Part shown: positions 5,916-6,797 of the stretch, one piece after another | Numbering within the stretch: the stretch's first letter is position 1 | Layout: the number at the start of each line of letters is the position of its first letter | The notes under the pieces: generated by a model | Databases searched by the model: none | What the model was told of the DNA's origin: nothing | What the model saw: the letters and a program-made list of their open reading frames with translations, nothing else | Position numbers and translations under genes: made by a program | Assembly (NCBI GenBank): GCA_001824645.1 | Contig: MHYD01000002.1 | Span: 20,016-26,812 of the forward strand | DNA: 6,797 nt | Reading direction: 5' to 3' | From: Planctomycetes bacterium RBG_13_46_10 | Lineage (GTDB): Bacteria; Planctomycetota; Phycisphaerae; Sedimentisphaerales; Anaerobacaceae

Positions 5916-6797
5916 TTACTTTTCGGTTTTGATTTTGCTGAAACTATGTTCCGCTGCTTTAATGGTCTTTTCGATATCCTCTTTTGTATGGGCAAGCGAT
6001 ACAAACATCGCTTCATAAGCGCTTGGGGCTAAATATATTCCTTGTTTTAGCATTTCTGCGAAGAATTTTTTGAATTGTTGTATATTGGTAGCCTGTACAT
6101 CAGCAAAATTTCTCACTGGTTTGTTGGTGAAAAAGCAGCTCATAATCGAGCCGACACGATTAATCGTAACAGGGATACCTGCCTGTTTGGCAGCATCGGC
6201 CAGGCCTTTCTCTAACATGTCTGATATTGATTCGAGTTTCTTGTATTGCGTTACGCGTGATGATAGTAAATCCAGCGTAACGTTAGCTGCTGCTGTTGCG
6301 ATTGGATTGCCGCTAAGAGTGCCTGCCTGATAGACCGGGCCATCGGGGGCGAGTAAATCCATAATGTCAGTTCGGCCGCCGACCGCGCCGATTGGCAGTC
6401 CTCCACCTATTATTTTTCCCAAGCATGTTATATCAGCTTTTATGCCGTAAAGCTCTTGTGCCCCGCCGCGAGCAATGCGAAAACCGGTTATCACTTCATC
6501 AAAAATCAATAACGCATCATTTTCATCGCATAAACTTCGTAGCCTCTCCAGATAACCATTGACCGGGGGTACAACGCCCATATTTGCAGCGACCGGCTCA
6601 ACTAAAACCGCTGCTATTTTGCCTTTATGTTTATTGAAAGCGGCTTTTGCAGCGTCACCGTTATTATATGGAATGACCACAGTTAGTTTGGCCAGCGCTT
6701 CAGGAACACCAGCACTGGCAGCGATGCCGGCTTCGGCGACCCCGGAACCGGCAGAGACCAGCAGGGAATCGCTGTGGCCGTGGTAACAGCCGGCCAT
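5916..6797 (-). CDS. hemL: Glutamate-1-semialdehyde 2,1-aminomutase, C-terminal part (5' end outside window)
   Basis: 293 residues are present and the frame is open to the right edge. The methionine at 6797 lies in the conserved (F-E)-G-C-Y-H-G-H region, so it is internal, and about 135 N-terminal residues are missing from a family length of about 430. What is seen (fragment numbering): GCYHGH at 3-8, SAGSG at 15-19, VEPVAANMG at 67-74, the PLP-contacting FDEVITGFR at 99-107, and LGK with the Schiff-base lysine K128 followed by IIGGGLPIGAVGG. Then come YQAGTLSGNP near 156-165 and a C-terminal domain ending GIYLAPSAYEAMFVSLAHT. It converts glutamate-1-semialdehyde to 5-aminolevulinate in the cytoplasm by the C5 route, the first committed tetrapyrrole intermediate. 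GSGV…QAGTLSGNP and GIYLAPSAYEA separate it from ordinary class-III aminotransferases. No other heme-synthesis gene is adjacent in the window. Confidence 0.95.
   Translation of the reverse strand: MAGCYHGHSDSLLVSAGSGVAEAGIAASAGVPEALAKLTVVIPYNNGDAAKAAFNKHKGKIAAVLVEPVAANMGVVPPVNGYLERLRSLCDENDALLIFDEVITGFRIARGGAQELYGIKADITCLGKIIGGGLPIGAVGGRTDIMDLLAPDGPVYQAGTLSGNPIATAAANVTLDLLSSRVTQYKKLESISDMLEKGLADAAKQAGIPVTINRVGSIMSCFFTNKPVRNFADVQATNIQQFKKFFAEMLKQGIYLAPSAYEAMFVSLAHTKEDIEKTIKAAEHSFSKIKTEK

Overview
The window looks bacterial, most likely from the PVC superphylum and plausibly a Planctomycetota (Phycisphaerae-like) lineage. This is inferred from three gene types seen together: a Gfo/Idh/MocA oxidoreductase, a divergent Nramp-fold transporter of the 'GPGW…GGVTFSS' type, and a non-HemE URO-D-family protein. 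The two recognisable promoters are of the bacterial sigma-70 kind (TTGACA with 17-base spacers). The taxonomic call is from memory of similar proteins and was not searched.

Left part, plus strand, 1-3369: the C-terminal end of a Gfo/Idh/MocA-type dehydrogenase runs in from the left edge and stops at 419. A 134-base gap with a good promoter candidate (453-481) follows. Then come two genes joined by a 4-base ATGA overlap: an Nramp-related membrane transporter (554-2347) and a uroporphyrinogen-decarboxylase-superfamily protein (2344-3369). The transporter lacks the DPGN and MPH metal-binding motifs, and the URO-D protein lacks the HemE signature. Their tight coupling suggests one transport-plus-enzyme function, possibly linked to methyl transfer; the substrate is unknown.

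Middle part, minus strand, 5862-3407: an AT-rich two-gene unit with its own promoter. It encodes a deoxyhypusine-synthase-like enzyme (5717-4551) followed 7 bases later by an ornithine/lysine-type, fold-III PLP decarboxylase (4543-3407). Together they read as a small polyamine module: the decarboxylase makes a diamine, probably putrescine, and the DHS-like enzyme performs NAD-dependent aminobutyl transfer, possibly to give homospermidine. No S-adenosylmethionine decarboxylase, aminopropyltransferase or eIF5A partner is in view. Base and codon use differ clearly from both flanks, which suggests horizontal acquisition.

Right part, minus strand, 6797-5916: the C-terminal two thirds of glutamate-1-semialdehyde aminomutase (HemL, tetrapyrrole synthesis) runs off the right edge. 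The URO-D-family gene and hemL should not be read as a heme cluster, because the URO-D protein is not HemE-like and the AT-rich module separates them. I saw no tRNA, rRNA, CRISPR array, insertion sequence or origin.
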